From NCBI GenBank assembly GCA_963781025.1, contig CAWADU010000003.1, positions 1,054,001 through 1,118,000 of the forward strand: DNA of 64,000 nt, read 5' to 3'. Made by a program: the position numbers and the translations under genes. The DNA is from Tardibacter sp963781025. Its GTDB lineage: Bacteria > Pseudomonadota > Alphaproteobacteria > Sphingomonadales > Sphingomonadaceae. The notes under the pieces are model-generated. The model was not told the origin of the DNA. It saw only the letters and a program-made list of their open reading frames with translations, and ran no database searches. Shown here one piece after another: positions 8,870 to 16,526 of the stretch (positions are counted from its first letter, which is position 1; the number at the start of each line of letters is the position of its first letter).

Positions 8870-8899
8870 TTACATGCATATCGTCCATGACGATACTAT
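8870..8899 (+). promoter_or_regulatory. Promoter with MarR-type palindromic operator
   Basis: The 17-bp inverted repeat TATCGTC-CAT-GACGATA spans 8879-8895. It lies between a possible -35 (TTACAT, about 8870) and a -10 (TACTAT, about 8894), 63 bases before the next start codon. The placement between the two promoter elements is that of a repressor site, and the divergent MarR gene is the natural candidate to bind it. Confidence 0.5.
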
Positions 8900-8962
8900 A
8901 AAAGCGCCCGGAGCCCGGCAGGCGGGGACGAATGCGCGATCACCCCATAATGGAGAGAACCG

Positions 8963-9922
8963 ATGCTGCTGCACGAAGACTATCCACACACCGTACCGGC
9001 CCGGGCCTGGTTGCGGTGGAAGGAAAACTACTTCTGGGTTTTCATGGACCCGGACCGCGACATCTGCTGCCTTGCCCATGCGAGTTGCGAGCCGACTTTT
9101 GACCGCGCCTTTGCGTCCTTCACCCTGCTACACCAGGGCAAGAAGCTGTCGAGCGCCAAGGAAGTCCCCCTTCCCCAGCCCTTCGAGCAGGCCCGCGAGC
9201 TGAACTTCCAGGAACTGGACATGCGCTTCATCAAGCCGCAGTCCCAGTTCCAGATCACCTTCGAAAATGCCGAGATGGCAGTGCGGCTCGATCTGCACCG
9301 CCGCATGCACCTGTTCGACTTCGCAGCCTGTGCCGACGTCAATCCGGACCTGTATTCCATCTCCGAGAATACGGCGCTCGCACGTAGCGAATTCCACCAC
9401 ACCGGCCAGTCCATCACGGGGACCGGCGCAGTCCGCTTCAAATCGGGCGATTGGGCGGGGAAGACGATCGAACTCGACGGAACGGGCTATCGCGACCACA
9501 GCTGGGGCATGCGCAACGATCAGTTGGCGCTGGACCATAACTGGACCTTCATCAACTTTCCCGGTCACGCTTTCCATTTCATGAAGGTCCGCAATACCAT
9601 ACGCCCCGAGAACTGGGTGACCGAAGGCTATGTCGCGACGCCCGAAGGCAATCAGGCCATCAAGACGCTGACCGTCGAGCATATCGGCGATGGGCCCGAA
9701 AACATGCCCGAAACCGTACGGTTCTCGGTGGTCTCGGTGGACGGCACAGCTTACACCATCAACTGCGACCTCGCGAACAGCTTCGCCCGCCTGCCGCTGA
9801 TCACGCAAAAGCCCGGCAGCAAGGTTTACACGATGGTCGAGAACATGTGCCGCTGCCAGTGCGCGGAAACGGGCGAGGAAGGGTTCGCCAACGTCGAAAT
9901 CGGAGAGCTGGTAGACGCCTGA
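8963..9922 (+). CDS. AttH/CrtC-like lipocalin-fold protein, function unknown
   Basis: This 319-residue protein has no signal peptide or membrane segment, and GGAGAG lies eight bases before the ATG. The segment GTGYRDHSWGMRND near the middle matches the G-x-G-Y-x-D-H-x-W-G motif of the AttH/CrtC double-lipocalin group. That group includes carotenoid 1,2-hydratase and many uncharacterised proteins found beside hydrophobic-compound degradation genes. A binding or hydratase role for a lipophilic substrate is possible but unproven. Its neighbours are the MarR regulator and a P450 on the other side. The C-terminus has a small Cys cluster (MCRCQCAE). Confidence 0.75.
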   Translation: MLLHEDYPHTVPARAWLRWKENYFWVFMDPDRDICCLAHASCEPTFDRAFASFTLLHQGKKLSSAKEVPLPQPFEQARELNFQELDMRFIKPQSQFQITFENAEMAVRLDLHRRMHLFDFAACADVNPDLYSISENTALARSEFHHTGQSITGTGAVRFKSGDWAGKTIELDGTGYRDHSWGMRNDQLALDHNWTFINFPGHAFHFMKVRNTIRPENWVTEGYVATPEGNQAIKTLTVEHIGDGPENMPETVRFSVVSVDGTAYTINCDLANSFARLPLITQKPGSKVYTMVENMCRCQCAETGEEGFANVEIGELVDA

Positions 9923-9998
9923 CGTCCATGGCGCGTGGGTGAGAAGACAGGGTCGCCGTGCCCACATCGCCGCCGAACGCTGGCGGCCCTGGCCCTAT

Positions 9999-11249
9999 TC
10001 AACCCTTGGCATCTGGGGTGCGATCGAACGCAATCCTCAGTGAGCCGATCCCGCGATGGAGCAGTCCTGGCCAATAGGCGGTGTCGCTGCCTTCAGGAAT
10101 GATCCGGATGTTGTGCAGCCGCGACAACAGAGCCGGAATGGCAATCGAAAGCTCCTTGCGCGCCAGCATCTGGCCGAGGCACCGATGGACACCGGGAGCG
10201 CCGAAGGCGACTTGCGCGCGCGCGTTGCGGCGGCGAATGTCGAATGCATCGGGGTCTTCGAACTTGGCCGGGTCGCGATTGGCGGCGTCGAAACGCAGCA
10301 GCACCTCAGCGCCCTTCGGAATCGCAACCCCACCCAGTTCGGTATCGCGCGTCGCGACACGCCACATCGAGGTCGCCGGCGTCTCGTAGCGCAGCAACTC
10401 CTCGACCGCATTCGCCACGAGCGATGGGTCCGATGCAAGGTCGCGCAACTGGTCCGGGTGGCGCAATAGCTGCACCAGACCGCTCATCAGCGTGTTTCGC
10501 GTCGTCTCGTTGCCCGCGACCGCGATTTCAAAGGTGAGCCCCGATGCCTCTTCGTCGTTGAGGGGCTCGAGTCCATCCAGGCGCACACTGACAAGATTGG
10601 AGATGAGGTCGTCGGCGGGTTCCTGACGACGCAGGCGCACCCTTTCGCTGATGAAGCGGCGGAATTCGACCACGTCATGGGCGGCGGCGATCTCTTCCTC
10701 GGGCGTGCCCATCCGGCTGACGATCCTGATCACGCTGTCGGACCAGGCGCGGACGCGTGGGTAATCCGCCCGCGCCAATCCAAGGATGTCGGCGATCACA
10801 TAGGTGGGCAGCAGTACCGCGAACTCGTTGACGAAATCGGCCTCGCCCTTTTCGAGCATCGCATCGATGAGTTCGTTGACGATCCGTTCCACCGTCGGCG
10901 TCAGATTGGCCACGCGTCCCTGCGCGAAGACGGCGTTAACCAGCGCGCGATAGCGCTTGTGCTCCGGATCGTCGGTAATGAGCAGCAATCCCGGTCCGCC
11001 CGACACCTGACTCAGTATCCGGGCCACTTCCGGATTGGCCTCGTCACCAACCACAAGCAGATGGCCGATATGGTTGGAGAAATCCTCGACGCGCTTGGTC
11101 GCCTCTTCGATCAGCGCATAGCTGGTCACGAGATAGATCGGCGAACCCCTGGGATCGGTGACCTTACAGACAGGTGACTCCCGCCGCAGCCGCGCCAGAA
11201 ATGCATGCGGCTCCGCCAGTATCTTCGGATCGGAAAATGCCTCAGTCAC
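9999..11249 (-). CDS. Cytochrome P450
   Basis: This 416-residue soluble bacterial P450 begins at a GTG codon (VTEAFSDPKILAEPHAFL) with AGGGGC just upstream; the frame continues upstream without P450 sequence. I-helix AGNETTRN, K-helix ELLR and the haem-ligand region FGAPGVHRCLG are all present. The haem loop is one residue longer than the common FGxGxHxCxG, as in the CYP125/142 pattern FGGTGAHYCIG. Together with AGNETTRN this points toward the sterol/terpene/fatty-acid hydroxylase side of the family. It is divergent from the SDR at 11540. Redox partners are not encoded in the window. Confidence 0.94.
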   Translation of the reverse strand: MTEAFSDPKILAEPHAFLARLRRESPVCKVTDPRGSPIYLVTSYALIEEATKRVEDFSNHIGHLLVVGDEANPEVARILSQVSGGPGLLLITDDPEHKRYRALVNAVFAQGRVANLTPTVERIVNELIDAMLEKGEADFVNEFAVLLPTYVIADILGLARADYPRVRAWSDSVIRIVSRMGTPEEEIAAAHDVVEFRRFISERVRLRRQEPADDLISNLVSVRLDGLEPLNDEEASGLTFEIAVAGNETTRNTLMSGLVQLLRHPDQLRDLASDPSLVANAVEELLRYETPATSMWRVATRDTELGGVAIPKGAEVLLRFDAANRDPAKFEDPDAFDIRRRNARAQVAFGAPGVHRCLGQMLARKELSIAIPALLSRLHNIRIIPEGSDTAYWPGLLHRGIGSLRIAFDRTPDAKG

Positions 11250-11539
11250 TAAGCCCCTGCCTATTCTTCTTGACTGCGATAAAGATCGCGTCGGAAGCTC
11301 GCACGGAACGGGTGTCGCGACCGCCTCGTTCGTTCGCGCTACAAGAAAGGTCGCTACCATACTAACTGCCTGCCGGTCAACGGCGCGGCCGCTGCCGGGG
11401 ACGCGGGGGGGGCGCGAGAATATGCAAGACCACTTGATCATTTTGAACGCTTGCGTATGATTTATTTGCGCCCTTGATCACCGGCCTTTCCGCGCAGCCG
11501 GCCATGTCTGCCAATTGCACACGGAAAGGTCGTATCCCG

Positions 11540-12373
11540 ATGGACAGCACCAGCACCAAGGCTGACTTCAGCGTCAACCTCGACGGCAAGGTTGCCGTGG
11601 TTCTGGGCGCTTCGGCGGAGGGCGGCACCGGCTGGGCCGTCGCGGAAGCATTGGCGGCCAATGGGGCCAAGGTCGTCGTCGCTGCACGCACCTTTTCCGA
11701 ACTCGAACGGCTGGCGGCCAAGATCGGCGGCAAGGCGGTCCGTTGCGATGCGGGCAGCGAAAGCGACATCAAGGCGCTCGCCAAGGCTGCGATCGACACC
11801 TATGGGCAGGTCGACATCGCGGTCAATTCGGCGGGCCTGCCGGTGATGGGCATGATTTCCGAAATGACGCAGCAATTGCTCGACGATGCGTCGCGCGTGA
11901 ATTTCTTCGGGGCTACCTTTTTCATAAAATATATGGCGGAAGCGATCGGGTCGGATGGATCCATCATATTCGTGTCGTCGATGTCCACCACACACCCGGT
12001 TTTCCCGCACATCGCCTATGCGGCGGCCAAGTCGGCGGCCGATTGCATCGTCCGCTACGCGGCGCTGGAATATGGCGCGCGGAACATTCGCGTAAACTCG
12101 GTGCTGCCCGGCGCGATCAAGTCTGACATGGCGCGGGAGGCGTTTGAGAATCCAGAGTTTGCGAAGACTTACGAGCGCGAGATTCCGCTCGGCCGCGTCG
12201 GTTTTCCGGAGGATTTCGCCAACACCATCCTCTGGCTTGCGGGTCCTTCCTATGTGACCGGCCTCAATCTCCAGGTGAATGGCGGAAATCAGTTAACCCG
12301 CTTCCCCAGACTGGACGAAATGCCGGGAGGGGTGGCCGCCTATGGCTCGGGCAAGGTGCTGGGCGATCGCTGA
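11540..12373 (+). CDS. SDR family oxidoreductase
   Basis: This 277-residue SDR is read from MDSTSTKADFSVNLDGKVAVV, with GGAAAGG ten bases upstream. The nucleotide-binding turn is unusual, GASAEGGTGWA instead of TGxxxGxG: one residue longer and with no Thr. NSAG replaces NNAG. The catalytic YAAAK and the C-terminal YVTGLNLQVNGGNQ are standard. It lies divergent to the P450, so oxidation of the alcohol made by that enzyme is a reasonable but unproven role. Confidence 0.88.
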   Translation: MDSTSTKADFSVNLDGKVAVVLGASAEGGTGWAVAEALAANGAKVVVAARTFSELERLAAKIGGKAVRCDAGSESDIKALAKAAIDTYGQVDIAVNSAGLPVMGMISEMTQQLLDDASRVNFFGATFFIKYMAEAIGSDGSIIFVSSMSTTHPVFPHIAYAAAKSAADCIVRYAALEYGARNIRVNSVLPGAIKSDMAREAFENPEFAKTYEREIPLGRVGFPEDFANTILWLAGPSYVTGLNLQVNGGNQLTRFPRLDEMPGGVAAYGSGKVLGDR

Positions 12374-12617
12374 TGGCGCATTGAGCATATGGCGGCGTCG
12401 ATCGACGAGGCAGGGCCGCGCCGCCCGCCGGATAAACCTGCCTCCCCACTCAGCCATCTTGGCGCCATCTCGGCCGCTCGCTAATGCCGGGCCGGAGCAA
12501 GGGCTTGTTTTTCGAAGCCCGCTCAGCCACTGTTTCGCAATCGCCCTGTGGAGACCAGGCGCTTGATTCTCCTCGGCTCCATCAGGTCGTCCATCACAAC
12601 TTCTTCGGGGTCCAAAG

Positions 12618-13199
12618 CTGCGCATCGTCATCATAGATGAGACCAAGGCGCGCGCGGTGGTGATCGAAGCGGGGCTGCGCGAAGCCGGAATCTCGGACAT
12701 CCACATATTGAGCGAGCGCCACGGACTGGTCGCGACATTGGCAAGGCTTGCCGCCGATGTCGTCCTGATCGACCTTGCCAATCCCAGCCGCGACGTCCTC
12801 GAGGAATATTTCACGGTGTCGCGCGCGCTGGCGCGGCCGGTCGCCATGTTCGTGGACCAAAGCGCACCAGGCGACGTGGAGGCGGCCATCGATGCGGGCG
12901 TGTCCGCCTATGTGGTGGACGGTTTCCGGAAAGAGCGGATCAAGCCCGTTCTCGATCTTGCGGTCAGCCGGTTCAACGCCTTTGCCCGGCTGCAGGCGGA
13001 ACTGAACGAGGCGAGGAACGCGCTTGCCGACCGCAAGGCTATCGACCGCGCCAAGGCGCTGCTGATGCGACGGCGTGGCGTCGACGAACCCGAAGCCTAT
13101 GCGCTGCTCCGCAAGGCGGCGATGAACCAGGGCCGCCGCATCGGCGAAGTGGCCGCATCGCTGATCGCCGCCGAAGAACTGCTGGGAGATGGCCAGTGA
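12618..13199 (+). CDS. nasT: NasT-type ANTAR RNA-binding antiterminator
   Basis: The N-terminal receiver-like domain and C-terminal ANTAR domain (ADRKAIDRAKALLMRRRGVDEPEAYALLRKAAMNQGRR) identify NasT. NasT binds two-hexaloop leader RNA and prevents termination when nitrate or nitrite is present. The family's first strand, with its acidic pocket, is encoded as LRIVIIDETKARA beginning at a CTG codon (12618), with GGGG seven bases before it. The first ordinary start codon is GTG at 12657, which would delete that strand. I chose 12618; the start is uncertain. Its stop overlaps the nasS start (GTGA). Confidence 0.87.
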   Translation: MRIVIIDETKARAVVIEAGLREAGISDIHILSERHGLVATLARLAADVVLIDLANPSRDVLEEYFTVSRALARPVAMFVDQSAPGDVEAAIDAGVSAYVVDGFRKERIKPVLDLAVSRFNAFARLQAELNEARNALADRKAIDRAKALLMRRRGVDEPEAYALLRKAAMNQGRRIGEVAASLIAAEELLGDGQ

Positions 13200-14416
13200 T
13201 CCTAACCACGACTGCATCCTTCCTTAGAATCGGTTATCTGCCATTGGTTGACGCGGCCATTCCGATCCTGGCCCACGAAATGGGCTTTGCGGCCGATGAA
13301 GGACTGAATCTGGAGCTGATCGCGGATCAAAGCTGGGCGACGGTCCGCGACCGGCTGATCTACGGCCATACCGATGCGGCCCACCTGCTGGCGCCGCTTG
13401 CGATTGCCACTTCGCTTGGGCTGGGACGCCCGGCCGTTCCCCTGATCGCGCCGTTCAGCCTCGGCTTGAACGGCAATGCGATCACCCTGCTCGCTCCGCT
13501 GGCGGCGCGCTTGCGCAAATATGGCGCCGAGGTCGACGATCCGAAGAAGACCGGCGAGGCCCTGCTGAAAATGATCAGCGAACGCCCGCTCAAACGGCTG
13601 CGCCTTGCTGTCGTGCACCGATATTCGAGCCACAACTACATGCTGCGCTATTGGCTGGCTGGTTGCGGTATCGATCCCGAACGCGACGTCGAAATCGTCG
13701 TCATCCCGCCGCCCTTCACCGCCGAGGCGCTTGCCGCAGGCGAGATTCATGGCGCGTGCGTGGGTGAGCCCTGGAACAGCCTTGCGGTGGATGCCGGTGT
13801 CGCCGAAATCATCAGCACCACCTCGGTCATCTGGCAGCGCGGTGTCGAAAAGGTGCTCGCAATGAGGGCCGACACGGCGGAAAATGATCCCGAGCGACGC
13901 GATGCGCTGCTGCGCGCGCTCGACCGCGCCGCGCGGGTTGCGGGCGACCCTTCCCGCCACGAGGAAATTGCATCGATCCTCGCGCGGCCGAACTATCTGA
14001 ACAAGCCGGTCGAACTGATAGCGCGGGCGCTGAGCGGCCGGCTGACGGTTGCCGCCGGCAACGAAGCCGACCGTCCAAGGCCCGACTTCCTGCTATTTTA
14101 CCGCGATGCAGCAAATTATCCCTGGGTCAGCCAGGCGCTATGGCTTTATTCGCAGATGATTCGCTGGGGCGATGCCGAATTGTCTCCCGAAGCCGAAGCG
14201 ATCGTCCGCCAGGTCTTCCAGCCACAGATCTATCGACGCGCCTTGGCCGATACGGGAACCCCGCTTCCCGGCGCGATGGCGAAAGTTGAAGGCTCCATTT
14301 CGGTTCCCACCGGGGTCGGTACGGTTCGCGGGCGGCTGATGCTGGGGCCGGATCGCTTCTTCGACAACCACCGCTTCGACCCCGATGACCTGAGCGGATA
14401 TCTCGCCGATCTCTGA
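13196..14416 (+). CDS. nasS: NasS nitrate/nitrite sensor (NrtA/CmpA-like)
   Basis: This 406-residue protein has the periplasmic nitrate-binding fold of NrtA/CmpA (FLRIGYLPLVDAAIPILAHEMGF) but no signal peptide or lipobox, as expected for the cytoplasmic sensor NasS. In Azotobacter, Paracoccus and Bradyrhizobium NasS holds NasT inactive until nitrate or nitrite binds. The GTG start overlaps the nasT stop by four bases, consistent with stoichiometric production of the two partners. The target RNA lies about 75 bases downstream of the stop. Confidence 0.9.
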   Translation: MILTTTASFLRIGYLPLVDAAIPILAHEMGFAADEGLNLELIADQSWATVRDRLIYGHTDAAHLLAPLAIATSLGLGRPAVPLIAPFSLGLNGNAITLLAPLAARLRKYGAEVDDPKKTGEALLKMISERPLKRLRLAVVHRYSSHNYMLRYWLAGCGIDPERDVEIVVIPPPFTAEALAAGEIHGACVGEPWNSLAVDAGVAEIISTTSVIWQRGVEKVLAMRADTAENDPERRDALLRALDRAARVAGDPSRHEEIASILARPNYLNKPVELIARALSGRLTVAAGNEADRPRPDFLLFYRDAANYPWVSQALWLYSQMIRWGDAELSPEAEAIVRQVFQPQIYRRALADTGTPLPGAMAKVEGSISVPTGVGTVRGRLMLGPDRFFDNHRFDPDDLSGYLADL

Positions 14417-14489
14417 CCGCAGTTCGGCGGTCCTGCTCGCACCTGCACAAAACCTCTTGCTTTTCGCAAAACGAATCAGCATCCTGACG

Positions 14490-14630
14490 GCAACGAACAA
14501 TGTGGTCCGTTGCACATAGCCGCAGTCGCTCAATGACGAGATGATGCGGAGCTTCCGTCGCCAAGGCGCGGAAGCAAGGCATAGTCGCCATCCGGCATCC
14601 TTGAACAAGGTGTGCCGGGGCGGCTTTTTT
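14490..14630 (+). ncRNA. NasT/ANTAR target leader RNA: two hexaloop hairpins and a terminator
   Basis: Hairpin P1 pairs 14490-14498 with 14505-14513 (nine positions, one A-C mismatch) around hexaloop AATGTG. Hairpin P2 pairs CCGCA (14520-14524) with TGCGG (14545-14549), then a 4x4 internal loop, then CTC with GAG (14529-14531/14538-14540) around hexaloop AATGAC. Both loops have A at position 1 and G at position 4, the ANTAR-recognition consensus, and only six bases separate the hairpins. A third hairpin (GCTTCCG/CGGAAGC, 14551-14575) and an intrinsic terminator follow. No plus-strand gene starts within 1.8 kb; the region beyond is antisense to the kinase, with narK after it. No convincing promoter was found upstream. 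Confidence 0.72.
14587..14630 (+). terminator. Intrinsic terminator of the nas leader
   Basis: CCGGCA (14592-14597) pairs with TGCCGG (14613-14618), CCTT with AAGG inside it around a GAAC loop, and an outer GCC/GGC. Six T residues (14625-14630) follow directly. The T-run is on the plus strand only, so it does not serve the convergent kinase gene. It is the element NasT would be expected to overcome. Confidence 0.85.
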
Positions 14631-14751
14631 CATGTCTTTCAACCAGGGATTTCGGGTCATGAGGGTCTTAATGCGAGTCACGGATGGGCGAAGGGACAGC
14701 GCAATCGCGCTTGCCGCCGCCCCGCGTGGTGCGTGTGACGGCCTGTGCCCT

Positions 14752-16455
14752 TCAGCCACGCGTGACGATGGAGACGATCAGCGATATTGCCAGGATCAGG
14801 CAAACTATCTGCCAGAAGCGCACCGGATCGCGCTCGATCAGCGGTCGAAACTGTCGCGAACGCAAGACGCCGATCGCCGGCCCCCCTTCAAGGGCGCGGA
14901 GCATCTCGACGACGTCGCCGAAGCGATCGGCGGGCGAAGCCGCGACGGCGCGCAGGATGATGTCATCCAGCCAGGCCGGCAGTTCGCCACGCGCGGTCGA
15001 CGGAGGCTTCGGCTTTCCGAAACGCGGCCGGTTGAAAGCTTCCGCCTCGCCATAGGGCAGGCTCCCGGCGAACAGCAGGGACAGCGTGATGCCGAGCGCG
15101 AACTGATCGGTCATCTCGTCTCCGGCATTTCCGTCGAACAGCTCGGGCGCCATGAAGCTCGGCGTCCCGGGAATATCGTCGCCCCGCACATCCTCGACAC
15201 GCGGCAGACGCGCGACACCGAGATCGACCAGCCGCAGACCGCCGTCATCGGTGAGGATAACATTGTCGGGCTTGATGTCGCGATGGATGATGCCCAGACG
15301 GTGCAACGCCGCGACCGCGCGGGTGAGCTGCACGGCAATTCGGCGTGCCTGGTGCATCGGGACAAAAGTGTTCTGTTTCAATCGGCTCGCAAGTGTTTCG
15401 CCATGATAATAGGGCATGACGGTGTAGAGCCGGGTCTGGCGCTCCTCGGCGACATTCACGACCTCGCCGACAAACGGACTGGCGACACGCATGCCGATCA
15501 ACGCCTCCCGCACGAAAGCGGCGCGCATGGCGGGCTCGGCAAGCACGGCGGGCTTGGGGAATTTGAGAACGAGATCGCGCGCGGAACGCTCATCGGTCGC
15601 ACGGAAAACGCGAGCATAGCGACCGTCGGCGAGCATTTCGGTCAGCCTGAAGCCATCAATGCTGTCACCGGCAGCGGGCGGCGGTTCGATCGGCAGATGG
15701 CTCAATTCCCCGGCGATCATGTCGCGGTCGGGCGCGGGCAGATCCAGAATGTCGATCAGCACCGCGCTGGCGTTATCCTGGGATCCCGCAGCAAGCGCCG
15801 CAGCAACAATATGGGCTGCATCGGCGTCGGCCTGCCCCCGCGCTTCCAGCAGTTCGGCGATCACCTTGTCGCCCAATACGCCATGGACGCCATCGCTCAC
15901 CAGCAGCAGCCGGTCGTGGATGCCCAGTTCCACGCTGGCGTGATCGAGCCGGATATGATCCTCGATGCCGACTGCGCGATAAAGAACATGGCGCAGATCG
16001 GGCTGGTCGAGCACATGGTCCCGCGTCAGGCGGACCAGCCGTCCACCGCTGAAATGATAGGCGCGGCTGTCCCCGACATGAAGCACATGGGCCCGGCGCC
16101 CGCGCAGGACGAGGGCGGTGAAGGTCGTCGCCAGCCCTTCCAGCGCCGGATCGGCCTGACCTTGGGCGCGAAGCCAGCGGTTGATGCCGTTGATCGCCCG
16201 CGCACCGGCCAGCGGCACGCCGATCGTGTCACTCTGGGCATAGTAGCCGTCGATGAAGCTGCGGACGGTCAGTTCCGCCGCGACCCGGCCGCCCTTGGCG
16301 CCGCCGACACCGTCCGCGACGACGGCGACCAGTCCATGACGCGCGCGCTCCCCGGCGGGCGGCAGGTACAGTGCGGTGTAGTCCTCATTGGCCGAACGCC
16401 TCCCCTGCTCGCTGGCCCAGCCCGCCGCAACCCTCAGTCCACCGCTTGGACGCAT
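14752..16455 (-). CDS. PP2C phosphatase-Ser/Thr kinase fusion, nas-associated
   Basis: This 567-residue protein has an N-terminal PP2C-type phosphatase domain (RSANEDYTALY, VVADGVGGAKGG, HVGDSRAYHF, LLVSDGVHG; about 1-240). A Hanks-type kinase domain follows (about 265-520: LVLKFPKP lysine, HRDIKPDNVIL catalytic loop, DLG in place of DFG, GTPSFMAPELF). A C-terminal membrane helix (FWQIVCLILAISLIVSIV) anchors it. The homologue in Pseudomonas aeruginosa (PA1782) lies co-directionally between the nitrate transporter and nirB. Here the gene is inverted and placed between nasS and narK. Its role in nitrate assimilation is not established. Confidence 0.92.
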   Translation of the reverse strand: MRPSGGLRVAAGWASEQGRRSANEDYTALYLPPAGERARHGLVAVVADGVGGAKGGRVAAELTVRSFIDGYYAQSDTIGVPLAGARAINGINRWLRAQGQADPALEGLATTFTALVLRGRRAHVLHVGDSRAYHFSGGRLVRLTRDHVLDQPDLRHVLYRAVGIEDHIRLDHASVELGIHDRLLLVSDGVHGVLGDKVIAELLEARGQADADAAHIVAAALAAGSQDNASAVLIDILDLPAPDRDMIAGELSHLPIEPPPAAGDSIDGFRLTEMLADGRYARVFRATDERSARDLVLKFPKPAVLAEPAMRAAFVREALIGMRVASPFVGEVVNVAEERQTRLYTVMPYYHGETLASRLKQNTFVPMHQARRIAVQLTRAVAALHRLGIIHRDIKPDNVILTDDGGLRLVDLGVARLPRVEDVRGDDIPGTPSFMAPELFDGNAGDEMTDQFALGITLSLLFAGSLPYGEAEAFNRPRFGKPKPPSTARGELPAWLDDIILRAVAASPADRFGDVVEMLRALEGGPAIGVLRSRQFRPLIERDPVRFWQIVCLILAISLIVSIVTRG

Positions 16456-16526
16456 TCATCGCTCCCCACTCGCACACGCGCGAGGGTGAGCATCCCGCAC
16501 AATTCGTCAACACCATGGGGGCTGCA

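Noticed and set aside
14440..14489. Sigma-54 promoter before the nas leader
   Set aside because: A TGCAC and a TTGCT are visible, but the spacing does not match the -24/-12 arrangement and the GG of the -24 element is missing.
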